DNA of 64,000 bases from Segatella copri (GCF_019249795.2 NZ_CP156891.1:310001-374000); one strand, 5' to 3'. Positions 54,862 to 61,959 are shown, counted from the stretch's first letter. Numbers and translations are program-made. Notes: generated from the letters alone by a model not told the origin.

Positions 54862-55068
54862 ATGAGGGATTCTGTATTATGGCGCAAACAAAGCCGAATA
54901 ATAATGATGCTGGCAGAAACTCTGCATATTGATGCAGAAAGGGCACTCAACTTGTTTTACACTACTAAGGTGTACCAGCAACTGTCTGACCCGAAATATG
55001 GTTTACAGCTTATGAGCGATGATTATATTCTTGAAAACCTCATAGAAGAACTGAGGGAAACCCAATAA
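54862..55068 (+). CDS. DUF3791-like protein, third of the triad
   Basis: A 68-residue helical protein (MRDSVLWRKQSRIIMMLAET, then ALNLFYTTKVYQQLSDPKYG and LMSDDYILENLIEELRETQ) typical of the second small protein accompanying DUF3990. It could alternatively start at the TTG at 54856, overlapping the toxin stop. Together with the 77-residue protein it would make a two-antitoxin arrangement, or one of them may be a chaperone or substrate adaptor. Confidence 0.75.
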   Translation: MRDSVLWRKQSRIIMMLAETLHIDAERALNLFYTTKVYQQLSDPKYGLQLMSDDYILENLIEELRETQ

Positions 55069-55089
55069 CTTCAAAAATGGAGGCTTAAT

Positions 55090-55134
55090 GTAAGAAGTTA
55101 CGGAGAATATGAATTATCTCCGTAACTTTTTACA
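55090..55134 (+). terminator. Terminator after the DUF3990 triad
   Basis: GTAAGAAGTTACGGAG pairs with CTCCGTAACTTTTTAC (one mismatch), with TTTTT in the right arm. It is about 25 nt after the last stop codon. Confidence 0.85.
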
Positions 55135-55182
55135 TTTTCATCTTATATGTTTTGAGAGCATTTCACTCCAAAACATACCGTA

Positions 55183-56024
55183 TTAGAAGTCACATGTATC
55201 CGGGTCTGAACCTATTCTGTCTGCCTTCAGCGATGCGATTTCAAACATTTCCTGCTGAGAGAGTTCAAAATCGAATACATCGATATTTTCCTTGATTCGG
55301 CTTGGAGTAACCGACTTTGCCAGTGGCAGCACGCCTGTCTGCATCACCCAACGGATAACTACCTGAGCCACGCTCTTGCCATGGCTGGCAGCAATTGACT
55401 TCAAGAGAGGATTATCCAAGACATTACCTCTTCCCAATGGACTCCATGCTTCCACAAGAATATTGTTCTTCTTGCAGAACTCAACACACTCCTTCTGGGT
55501 GAATCCAGGATGATACTCTATCTGGTCAACCATTGGACAGATGTTTGCCTTCGCCATTACTGGCTCTGCATGATGCTGCATGAAGTTGGAAAGACCGATG
55601 CTGCGATCAAGCCCTCTTCATGCAGACGCTCCATCGCTTTCCAAGTATCTACATTCAGCTGATTTGCATCCTTGCCAAACTGCAACTCGTTGGCTGGCCA
55701 ATGGATGAGGTAGAGGTCGAGATAATCGAGACCTAAATCGCTCAAAGTCTTGTCAAACGCCTTCAAGGTCTTGTCGTAACCACGCTCCGTGTTCCAAACC
55801 TTGCTGGTAACAAAGAGATTCTCACGCTTGATTCCACTTTCCTTGATTCCCTCGCCCACGCTCTTCTCATTTTTATAGATAGCAGCAGTGTCGATGTGGG
55901 TGTAGCCTGCAGCGATGGCAGCTTTCACAGCTTCAACGCAGGTTGCTCCATCAGGAGTAAGAAACGTTCCGAAACCCGGTGTAGGAATCTTCACTCCATT
56001 ATTCAATAATATTTCCTTTTCCAT
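55183..56024 (-). pseudogene. Aldo/keto reductase gene broken by a 1-nt deletion
   Basis: The 5' frame (56024 down: MEKEILLNNGVKIPTPGFGT through EEGLIAASVFPTS) and the 3' frame (ending GSDPDTCDF at 55183) are two parts of one reductase of about 280 residues. At about 55598-55606 the minus strand reads ATCGCAGC; adding one C restores LIRSIGLSNFMQHH, the family sequence. Asp, Tyr, Lys and His catalytic regions lie in the 5' part. It is a recent lesion or a sequencing error, since both halves are otherwise intact. Confidence 0.85.
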
Positions 56025-56143
56025 AATTAAACTAATCTTTTAAATTTCAACTATTCTTTTGACGGTGCAAAGTTACAGCTTTTTTCGCATAGCAGAGTTC
56101 TGTATATTTGCATTATCATAGAGTATCTTTTCAATTTTAGCCA

Positions 56144-56281
56144 TCACTTAGCAGTCCCGTAAATTTCCCTGCGATATTCTGCAGGAGTAAGATGGATGGT
56201 GCGCAACCATTCAAAGTAGTACCATTCCGTAAAACCCTCACAATAGATTTTGACGGTATATTCATGCGGTCTCTTTTCCAT
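56144..56281 (-). pseudogene. RloB 5' stub fused to a foreign tail
   Basis: A 45-codon frame right after the RloA-type gene with a strong AGGAGG site. MEKRPHEYTVKIYCEGFTEW looks like the start of RloB (CEG.TE motif of its Toprim-like domain). After about residue 27 the sequence becomes TIHLTPAEYRREIYG, the style of an AraC-type C-terminal end, then TGA. A deletion seems to have joined the two. The remaining gap 56025-56143 to the reductase holds a promoter-like TATATTTG and no gene. Confidence 0.65.
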
Positions 56282-56295
56282 GTTAACCTCCTATC

Positions 56296-57576
56296 TTATT
56301 CGTCAATAAATATACTGCCCAACTGAGGCTTCGCTCCCAACTTACCAGCTCTGTAAGCATTGAGGATGGACACTTCCTTATGGAGACCGAAATCTTTGGC
56401 ACGATAAATCTCTGTCGCTCCCGATTCGTTTTTGCTGGCAAAATACACCATATCCCTGCGGATAAAATCCTCGTCAAGAAGCATAAGACTATGAGTAGAG
56501 AATATCAATTGTGCCCGGTCTGAATTTACAAGGAATGTCTTGATAATATGGGTGAACAGGTCGTAATGCAGCGAGTTCTCCAACTCGTCACACAGCAATG
56601 TCTGATTGTTTTTGATAAGTGTAAATAACAATGCCGACAAACCGTACATACGGTTGGTACCTTCCGATTCCACCATGTTAGAAAGACTTCCCGTATAGAA
56701 AGGAGTCTTGTGGGTGAAGAACAATTCTTCTGTAGATATGATCTTGTCCTGTGGTTCCGAGATATGTAAGATTTTTGCTAACTTTCTGAACTTCTCCATA
56801 GCTTCCTCAGAAACCTCACCTTTTTCTTCCTTGATGTATATGTCAGAAATGTTGAAATCAGCATTTTCAAGCATCTCGCAGATAAACTTCTTGCTGTCAG
56901 CATCCAATCTTACCACATCGTTAGCTAACTGTCCAAGATTATCATTCTTGCTGAGCAAAGGCATGAACTCGCTTTCAAAATAATTGAAGACTTTGTCAAG
57001 TTCAACATTCTTTTCAACGTTTGCATTCTTATAGGTTGTGAGTACCGTAGCATTGGAAATGCAATTTGACTCTATGAATAGTTTCTGTGTTGCAGACAAC
57101 TTCAGCAATGGTCCAAAAGAAATTGAAGAATTGCTCTTGTCCTCATTCCAGGTACGCTCATAAAAGAGCGCACGGCGGTTATTGGGATAGAAGTACAGTT
57201 CTTCCTTATAAATCTTTTGGTTGTTCAAGACAACGGAATATTCATATCTGACATCACCAATATAGAAAATCAATTCAAATGATGAGTTTCGGTTTCGGCT
57301 ATCCTCATCCATCATGAATGGTGTCAGTCCTGTGCCTGTACCAGGTTTCTTGGAACGACTTGCAACCAAATAAAAAATGAACCAAGCCAAAGCTTTGAGG
57401 ATGTTGCTCTTGCCAGATGCGTTTGGTCCGTAAACAACACCCAATTTGGAAATGCGAACACCTTTTATTTTAACAACAGCGTAGTCTTCATACGTTTTGT
57501 CAGCAGAAGCCGTAAAATCCAGCGTCTGCTCTTCTCTTATAGAAAGGAAATTCTTTACTTTAAATTGTAATATCAT
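56296..57576 (-). CDS. RloA-type AAA ATPase
   Basis: A 426-residue SMC/OLD-like ATPase. It opens MILQFKVKNFLSIREEQTLD, with Walker A YGPNASGKS near 46-54 and the Walker B region LLCDELENSLH near 328-338, followed by an IFSTHS switch near 361-366 and a family end LGAKPQLGSIFIDE. RloA proteins are encoded with RloB (Toprim-like) and are implicated in phage defence. Here RloB is truncated, so the pair is probably inactive. ATG 57576 fits the family; a TATTTTTG (complement of 57608-57615) is the promoter. Confidence 0.85.
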   Translation of the reverse strand: MILQFKVKNFLSIREEQTLDFTASADKTYEDYAVVKIKGVRISKLGVVYGPNASGKSNILKALAWFIFYLVASRSKKPGTGTGLTPFMMDEDSRNRNSSFELIFYIGDVRYEYSVVLNNQKIYKEELYFYPNNRRALFYERTWNEDKSNSSISFGPLLKLSATQKLFIESNCISNATVLTTYKNANVEKNVELDKVFNYFESEFMPLLSKNDNLGQLANDVVRLDADSKKFICEMLENADFNISDIYIKEEKGEVSEEAMEKFRKLAKILHISEPQDKIISTEELFFTHKTPFYTGSLSNMVESEGTNRMYGLSALLFTLIKNNQTLLCDELENSLHYDLFTHIIKTFLVNSDRAQLIFSTHSLMLLDEDFIRRDMVYFASKNESGATEIYRAKDFGLHKEVSILNAYRAGKLGAKPQLGSIFIDE

Positions 57577-57753
57577 ATCTTTCGTGCTTAAATTCGTAAT
57601 TCTTTTGCAAAAATACAAAGAAAAGATGAAACATACGGTTTTTCAGCATTAAAATTAAGAATATTTTTCAGAAAATCCGATATAGTAAAGAAATAGCCCT
57701 TTCCAGCATCGCAGATAAGGAAAACAGACGCATTTCATTGACAGGTCGTTGCC

Positions 57754-57786
57754 CATTAGTGTCCCGTAAAAATCGGGACACTAATG
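57754..57786. repeat. Perfect 13-bp inverted repeat
   Basis: CATTAGTGTCCCG (57754-57766) and CGGGACACTAATG (57774-57786) around TAAAAAT. Lacking a T-run on either strand, it may be a transposon-end or regulator site. A GTCCCGTAAATTT cousin occurs at 56155, in the foreign tail of the RloB stub. Confidence 0.85.
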
Positions 57787-57871
57787 AGTTTAAAAGGGAA
57801 ACTGACATTCTTTCGGCATGCTCGTATAGGTCATTGAGAAATAGTACACAAAACTATTGAGACCAATTCTT

Positions 57872-57985
57872 TTATCGGTCTCGTCTGAAATCGTTGCGTC
57901 CGTCTCCATGCCACCAAGCGCCCAGGAAGGCGAGGATGGCACGGAAAACGATGTAGATAACGATGATGTCAACAAATTCATTCAT
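57872..57985 (-). CDS. Possible 37-residue membrane micro-protein
   Basis: A short frame opening MNEFVDIIVIYIVFRAILAF and ending WWHGDGRNDFRRDR: one hydrophobic helix followed by a charged, basic tail, the composition of a single-pass inner-membrane peptide. It starts 23 nt after the SLOG gene stop on the same strand. No good ribosome-binding site is visible, as is usual in Bacteroidota. A longer overlapping frame gives low-complexity serine-rich sequence and is rejected. Confidence 0.45.
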   Translation of the reverse strand: MNEFVDIIVIYIVFRAILAFLGAWWHGDGRNDFRRDR

Positions 57986-58008
57986 AAACTTGATATTTGG
58001 CGAGTTAT

Positions 58009-58506
58009 TCAATATATATTTACCACCGGAATGCCCAAACAGTTGGCTTTCTTGAAAGTGTAGTAGGTTCCCCCCTTCTCTCTCCCATCATAGAAGGCAA
58101 TGAGGAGGGATGCATTCTCAACCATGAACTCGTCTCGGTCAAGAAAACATCGGGTGTAATAGTATTCTGAAAGGATGATCACCTCATCTGCTGAAGCTAT
58201 CAGTTCATCATAAACTATCCTATCGCCGGGCTTGAACCTATCTGCCTGACCTCTGAAAGGAATGGCTGCAGTAAGCGTCATTCCTGGGCAGAAAGGTTTC
58301 AGCGACTGCACAATCTGGGCTGCCATCAAGTCAATACCGATGGCGAATCCCGAAATAAAATTACTGATGCCATGCTCGTAAGCTTCGAGAATGGCTTTGG
58401 TCAATCGCTCTCTTATGACCTCCTGCTGCGAGAAGTTGCAAAAGCGATGTCCTGTAAAGGCTGCCGAAACAGCCTTATCAAACTTTGTCATGTTCTTTCT
58501 TTTCAT
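58009..58506 (-). CDS. SLOG-family (DUF1273-like) protein
   Basis: A 165-residue Rossmann-like protein (AAFTGHRFCNFSQQEVIRER near 14-33, SGFAIGIDLMAAQIV near 51-65, KGGTYYTFKKANCLGIP near 144-160). SLOG proteins bind nucleotide-like ligands and are common in phage-defence and nucleotide-signalling loci. Its ATG overlaps the stop of the phosphoribosyltransferase by four nucleotides (ATGA), so the two are translationally coupled. Confidence 0.82.
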   Translation of the reverse strand: MKRKNMTKFDKAVSAAFTGHRFCNFSQQEVIRERLTKAILEAYEHGISNFISGFAIGIDLMAAQIVQSLKPFCPGMTLTAAIPFRGQADRFKPGDRIVYDELIASADEVIILSEYYYTRCFLDRDEFMVENASLLIAFYDGREKGGTYYTFKKANCLGIPVVNIY

Positions 58507-59078
58507 TGTTGTACGTATTTATAAGATGTCTTGCCGAGGAAAATGCCGTTTGTTACGTGCGCCCCTACTTGTTCTAATTGTGCGGTGTAGGCACAGAATG
58601 AAGTGCCGGTAGTAACCACATCGTCCCAAATGCAGACTATCTTGTTTTTGAAGAAGTTCGCATCCACCTCAATATTATTCTTTTCCTTCAAGCGCTTTGC
58701 TCGCTCTTCCTTTTTGACCTTTGTGCCATGAACTGCGGTTCGTTCGCCAACAACCTTGACATGGGAAAAGCCGTTGGTTGCTCCTGAAAACCTGCAGACA
58801 AGTTCAGAGAAGTTCTTGTTGCGTGCCTCGTTACGCTCCTGACTGCTTGCAGGAACGCAAGAGAAGACAACGCTGCGAACCTTGCGACCAAACTTCTTGA
58901 CAAGCATTTTTGCCACGCACTTCGCCACATCTGCATGGTTTCGACCATCCTTGAAATCATAGATAACCTGGCGGTCGAAGAAAGCATCCATACCGATGTT
59001 CTTGATACGTACCGGATAATAGCGCAAAAAGCTGCTCAACTCCTTATCCTCCTGTCCCTTGATGTAAACCTGTACCAT
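58503..59078 (-). CDS. Phosphoribosyltransferase-like protein
   Basis: A 191-residue type I PRTase-fold protein; the PRPP loop is VCIWDDVVTTGTSF near 153-166, and VVFSCVPAS near 63-71 and GRNHADVAKC near 38-47 flank it. ComF- and orotate-type enzymes share this motif but no zinc finger is seen. I start at ATG 59078 (MVQVYIKGQ). It is followed by the overlapping SLOG gene and preceded by a DUF2958 gene, so base or nucleotide handling as part of a defence-like module is possible (inference). Confidence 0.78.
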   Translation of the reverse strand: MVQVYIKGQEDKELSSFLRYYPVRIKNIGMDAFFDRQVIYDFKDGRNHADVAKCVAKMLVKKFGRKVRSVVFSCVPASSQERNEARNKNFSELVCRFSGATNGFSHVKVVGERTAVHGTKVKKEERAKRLKEKNNIEVDANFFKNKIVCIWDDVVTTGTSFCAYTAQLEQVGAHVTNGIFLGKTSYKYVQQ

Positions 59079-59148
59079 GTTCATTGCTTTAAGTGTTGTT
59101 ACTTGGCAGGTAGCAGCCATCAGCCACTACCCACCGAGAAAAATGTTT

Positions 59149-59526
59149 TCAATCGTAAAGTCTGCTGAGGAAAGACTGCAACTCTCTGTCGAAGATTTCA
59201 GAAAGCTGACATGGTTGGAATGGCTTTCTCTGCTCCACTCTGACCATGCCGAGTCCGAACTTGGTTGCGTCCAGTTCCACGCTTGCCATTTCATTGGCAG
59301 AAATGTAGCTGTACTCAGTCTCAGCCAGACCTACAACGATGCCAAAAAGCACAAAATCATCATTCTCTCGCTGTCCTTCAAGAATGTACCAGCGAGCGTT
59401 GCCGATGAAAAACACTGCGATGCAAACTGCATCCTTCTTCTTGCTATCCTGGGAATAGAGCGGATAGTCCTGCATTGCCTTCTCCAATTCTGGAGTAATC
59501 AGGCGGTTGTTGAAATCTTTTGCCAT
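59149..59526 (-). CDS. DUF2958 protein
   Basis: A 125-residue protein with the DUF2958 pattern: LITPELEKAMQDYPLYSQDS near 9-28, VCIAVFFIGNARWYILEGQ near 34-52 and FVLFGIVVGLAETEYSYIS near 58-76. The family is frequent in mobile and conjugative elements; function unknown. It is first in the minus-strand run DUF2958-PRTase-SLOG. Confidence 0.88.
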   Translation of the reverse strand: MAKDFNNRLITPELEKAMQDYPLYSQDSKKKDAVCIAVFFIGNARWYILEGQRENDDFVLFGIVVGLAETEYSYISANEMASVELDATKFGLGMVRVEQRKPFQPCQLSEIFDRELQSFLSRLYD

Positions 59527-59835
59527 AGTCTCTTAATTTCTTCTCCCTTTCGTTAAGTCCTTTCGGACTTGGGATCGGGAAGCTTTTTCTGCTTTTCAAA
59601 GTGCGTACAAGGCAATAAGGCAAGTCTGATGGGAAGAATACTCTTTTGCATGTTTCATGGAAAAGGAAGATTGTTACCGAATCACGACTTGCTATTTGCC
59701 AAATACGCGATAACTTTGCAGAAAAAGAATCCCGAAATCCCAAAGACGATACGGAATCAAAGACTTCTGGTTTCAGTAAGAAGAAGAAAAAAATATAACA
59801 GGGAATGACAGCAGGGATAAAAAAGCCGGGTGGGA
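59527..59835. other. Intergenic region before the structured array
   Basis: No gene is supported here. A plus-strand TTG (59689) with TAACTTTG at 59711-59718 forms a candidate promoter pointing into the hairpin array at 59836-60723. A palindrome AGTCCTTTCGGACT lies at about 59556-59569. Confidence 0.4.
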
Positions 59836-59952
59836 ATAGTCCAAGCAAGTATCAACAGTTTAAAAAGCCAGCGTGTTGTTCCTTCGTAAGTCGATAAAAT
59901 CGGCCTGCGAAAGAACAACACTCTGGCAAACTGTTCATGCTTACTGGACTAT
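59836..59952 (+). ncRNA. Long imperfect hairpin element (array member 0)
   Basis: ATAGTCC (59836) pairs with GGACTAT (59946-59952); inside, AACAGTTT/AAACTGTT, GCCAG/CTGGC, GTGTTGTTC/GAACAACAC and CGAT/ATCG continue the same stem for 117 nt. The flank GGCGTGGGCGAAGATTAT resembles the tail of the two longer copies (GTGGGGCGAAGCATTATC), suggesting the same family. Transcription and strand are inferred. Confidence 0.6.
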
Positions 59953-60023
59953 GGCGTGGGCGAAGATTATAAAGAAGAAAAGCCGACAGATTTATAAAGG
60001 AAAGACAGAATGCCTATAAAGAG

Positions 60024-60303
60024 GAAGACCAGGATATTATAATAAGGTGGAAGGGAGGGAAATGAAGGTTGATGCTGTGAGCCAGTGCCCTTCTCGACGA
60101 ATGGACATGCAGTAGTGTCAAACTGAGTAAGTGGGAATCGCTTGCGTCCCACCTACTCAGTTTGTAAGCAACCGTATGTCGTTTCGTGGGCACCTTCCGA
60201 CTGAGGGACTTTGCACTAACGTCATGCTCTGCTGACATAAATGCAAAGTCTATCAGGTGGAACTCCAGTAGCATCCTTCATGGTGTGGGGCGAAGCATTA
60301 TCA
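60024..60303 (+). ncRNA. Structured repeat element, copy 1
   Basis: A 280-nt element with a shared multi-stem fold: closing stem ATGAAGG..GATGCT (60062-60076) with AGCATCCTTCAT (60270-60281); GTGCCC/GGGCAC (60085 and 60188); a 17-bp hairpin CAAACTGAGTA..GTGGGA with TCCCAC..TACTCAGTTTG (60119-60164); and ACTTTGCA/TGCAAAGT (60208 and 60242) enclosing GTCA/TGAC. No frame is conserved. It is nearly identical to 60443-60723. Confidence 0.75.
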
Positions 60304-60370
60304 TCTTGTTTATAAAAATGCAAATCTATAAAGGCCTGCTACTCATCATGGTATGAGGGCTTCAAGTTAT

Positions 60371-60429
60371 ATTCATGTGTACACGTACACACCTATCCAT
60401 GTATATATGTATTCACGTCCACATGAATA
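60371..60429. repeat. Inverted repeat between the two structured copies
   Basis: ATTCATGTG (about 60371) and CACATGAAT (about 60420) enclose alternating purine/pyrimidine ACGTACAC and TATATATGTA stretches. An A-rich run follows. It may end the first element or be part of the spacer. Confidence 0.6.
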
Positions 60430-60442
60430 CATTAAAAAAATA

Positions 60443-60723
60443 GAAGACCATTATATTATAATAAGGTGGAAGGGAGGGAAAATGAAGGACGATGCTGTGA
60501 GCCAGTGCCCTTCTCGACGAATGGACATGCAGTAGTGTCAAACTGATTAAGTGGGAATCGCTTGCGTCCCACCTACTCAGTTTGTAAGCTACCGGATGTC
60601 GTTTCGTGGGCACCTTCCGACTGAGGGGCTTTGCACTTACGTCATGCTCTGCTGACATAAATGCAAAGTCTATCAGGTGGAACTCCAGTAGCATCCTTCA
60701 TGGCGTGGGGCGAAGCATTATCA
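60443..60723 (+). ncRNA. Structured repeat element, copy 2
   Basis: A direct copy of 60024-60303, about 420 nt downstream, with scattered substitutions. The ACTTTGCA arm becomes GCTTTGCA, keeping pairing through G-U; the bulge in the closing stem changes TT to AC; one mismatch appears in the long hairpin. The 3' tail GGCGTGGGGCGAAGCATTATCA is retained. The spacing and conservation outside any frame argue for an RNA or a mobile DNA hairpin, not a gene. Confidence 0.75.
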
Positions 60724-60829
60724 GGGAAAATCAGACGATTATCACTATAAGAATAGCTCATTTTGGTTAAAATCCGCATGTTTATACCATTTTTTTGCTG
60801 CTACGCAAAAAGATTTCGCACTATTTTTG

Positions 60830-61118
60830 TATCTTTGCACCCGTTAAAAGAATTTAGAAGTAAAATACAAAAAAAATCCTATACGGAAATGAATTTAAAT
60901 ATGCACATAACATCACAATCATTCGTTCAGAGCTATCGACGCTTTGAACGGAATAGTTATGTACATACATCAAGTACATCAGATACAGCCGGTATAGGAT
61001 TCCCATATCATTATTCGCATAGTTATTTCTATCGGGTATCGTAGCAGCGTGCCCCACAGAGAACAGAGATAATATTGAAGAGTTGGAGTTTCCTTGCCGG
61101 GAGAATCCAACTTTTTCT
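60830..61118 (+). ncRNA. Small transcription unit with promoter and terminator; encodes a possible 51-residue peptide
   Basis: TATCTTTG at 60830-60837 and a terminator (AGTTGGA 61081-61087 with TCCAACT 61106-61112, then TTTTC TTTTT) bound a transcript of about 275 nt. Within it ATG 60890 opens a 51-codon frame rich in Tyr, His and Ser (MNLNMHITSQSFVQSYRRFE ... SHSYFYRVS). The distant segments ATCCTATACGG (60876) and CCGGTATAGGAT (60990) can pair across the frame. It may be a structured RNA or a small gene; I cannot decide. Confidence 0.5.
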
Positions 61119-61208
61119 TTTTAGTCAACTGCTTGCATATGCTCAGACATGGCGAGAAAAAGCTGGATGAAATCCAACTATATTTTTTACGCTTAAAATG
61201 AAAGAACT

Positions 61209-61622
61209 ATGCCAGCAAATAAGAATGCCTTAATAAGGTACAAAACTATAGACAACTGTTTAAGAAACAGATACAGAAGATGGACTCTCGATGATCTCGT
61301 GGAAGCATGCAGCGATGCTCTCTACGACATGGAGGGAATCACCAAAGGAGTATGCGCCAGAACTGTTCAGATGGACATACAGATTATGAGATTTGACAAA
61401 CTTGGCTACAATGCTCCTATCGAAGTTTATGATAGAATATACTACAGATACGCTGATCCAGACTACTCTATCACTGAAATGCCTTTATCCATAGAGGACT
61501 GTAAGCTGATAAAGAAGGCTATCATTCTTCTTGAAAACAAAAAGGATAAGAACAACGAAGACACCATCCAGGTGCTAAACAAGGTACAGGATAGACTCAA
61601 ATCTATTCTGAACTTTGTGTAA
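61209..61622 (+). CDS. Truncated WYL-type regulator (N-terminal DNA-binding part)
   Basis: A 137-residue protein whose start MPANKNALIRYKTIDNCLRN and following RRWTLDDLVEACSDALYDME match the N-terminal winged helix of Bacteroidota WYL-domain regulators, which are about 300 residues. The ligand-binding WYL domain is missing; a short helical tail (KLIKKAIILLENKKDK ... LKSILNFV) replaces it. It may act as a short DNA binder or be a remnant. A terminator follows. Confidence 0.75.
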   Translation: MPANKNALIRYKTIDNCLRNRYRRWTLDDLVEACSDALYDMEGITKGVCARTVQMDIQIMRFDKLGYNAPIEVYDRIYYRYADPDYSITEMPLSIEDCKLIKKAIILLENKKDKNNEDTIQVLNKVQDRLKSILNFV

Positions 61623-61683
61623 GGATAAAGGAGGGAAATTATGAACGAACATCAACGAAACATCGTCTTACAAGAAAGCTAAA

Positions 61684-61726
61684 AGGCTTCTTTTCTAGCA
61701 AAACTGCCTGAAGAGAAGCCTTTCTT
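61684..61726 (+). terminator. Terminator after the WYL-type gene
   Basis: AGGCTTCT (61684-61691) pairs with AGAAGCCT (61714-61721), followed by TTCTT. The left arm begins two nucleotides after a 13-codon frame (61641-61682) with a GGAGGG site that could be a leader peptide. Confidence 0.75.
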
Positions 61727-61732
61727 ATGTGG

Positions 61733-61804
61733 AGCTTCAAGTAGGATTCGGACCTACGACCTGCTCATTACAAGGGAGCTGCACTACCACTGTGCTATTG
61801 AAGC
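61733..61804 (-). tRNA. tRNA-Thr (UGU), atypical
   Basis: Acceptor GCTTCAA/TTGAAGC with discriminator U. Anticodon loop CTTGTAA gives UGU. C31-U39 is mispaired and the T-loop reads TCCGAAT, lacking the near-invariant U55. It is the last gene of the array. Confidence 0.85.
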
Positions 61805-61809
61805 ATTTG

Positions 61810-61883
61810 GGAGTTTGATGGGGATCGAACCCACGACCACCAGAGCCACAACCTGGCACTCTACCAACTGAGCTACAAACTCC
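61810..61883 (-). tRNA. tRNA-His (GUG)
   Basis: Canonical cloverleaf: anticodon loop TTGTGGC (GUG), acceptor GAGTTTG/CAAACTC with an encoded G-1 and C73, the His identity pair. Confidence 0.95.
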
Positions 61884-61887
61884 ATAT

Positions 61888-61959
61888 AAACTCCAGATGG
61901 ATTCGAACCACCACCTCCAGATCTGAAATCTGGTATGCTACCAATTACACCATGGAGTT
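61888..61959 (-). tRNA. tRNA with UCA (opal, UGA-reading) anticodon
   Basis: A 72-nt cloverleaf: acceptor AACTCCA/TGGAGTT, D-arm GTGT/GCAT, anticodon stem CCAGA/TCTGG with loop TTTCAGA, T-arm GGTGG TTCGAAT CCATC, discriminator U73. Positions 34-36 are U, C, A by canonical numbering. It is too short for tRNA-Sec and lacks the long variable arm. The body most resembles the neighbouring tRNA-Gln genes; charging identity is unknown. Confidence 0.8.

Noticed and set aside
57790..57981. 63-codon minus-strand frame
   Set aside because: It is the +1 shadow of the 37-codon membrane micro-protein and gives serine/threonine-rich low-complexity sequence.
59569..59808. 79-codon plus-strand frame upstream of the hairpin array
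   Set aside because: Contains a promoter-like element, has atypical composition, and has no recognisable family or plausible start context.
59836..59952. Integron attC site
   Set aside because: The length and imperfect stem fit, but the GTTRRRY/RYYYAAC end motifs are absent and no integrase or cassette genes are nearby.
60763..61044. 93-codon frame beginning at 60763
   Set aside because: The promoter at 60830 lies inside it and the first 42 codons are low-quality sequence; only the part from 60890 could be translated.
61641..61682. 13-codon frame with GGAGGG before the terminator
   Set aside because: Too short to support; it could be a leader peptide but no codon bias or conservation can be shown.
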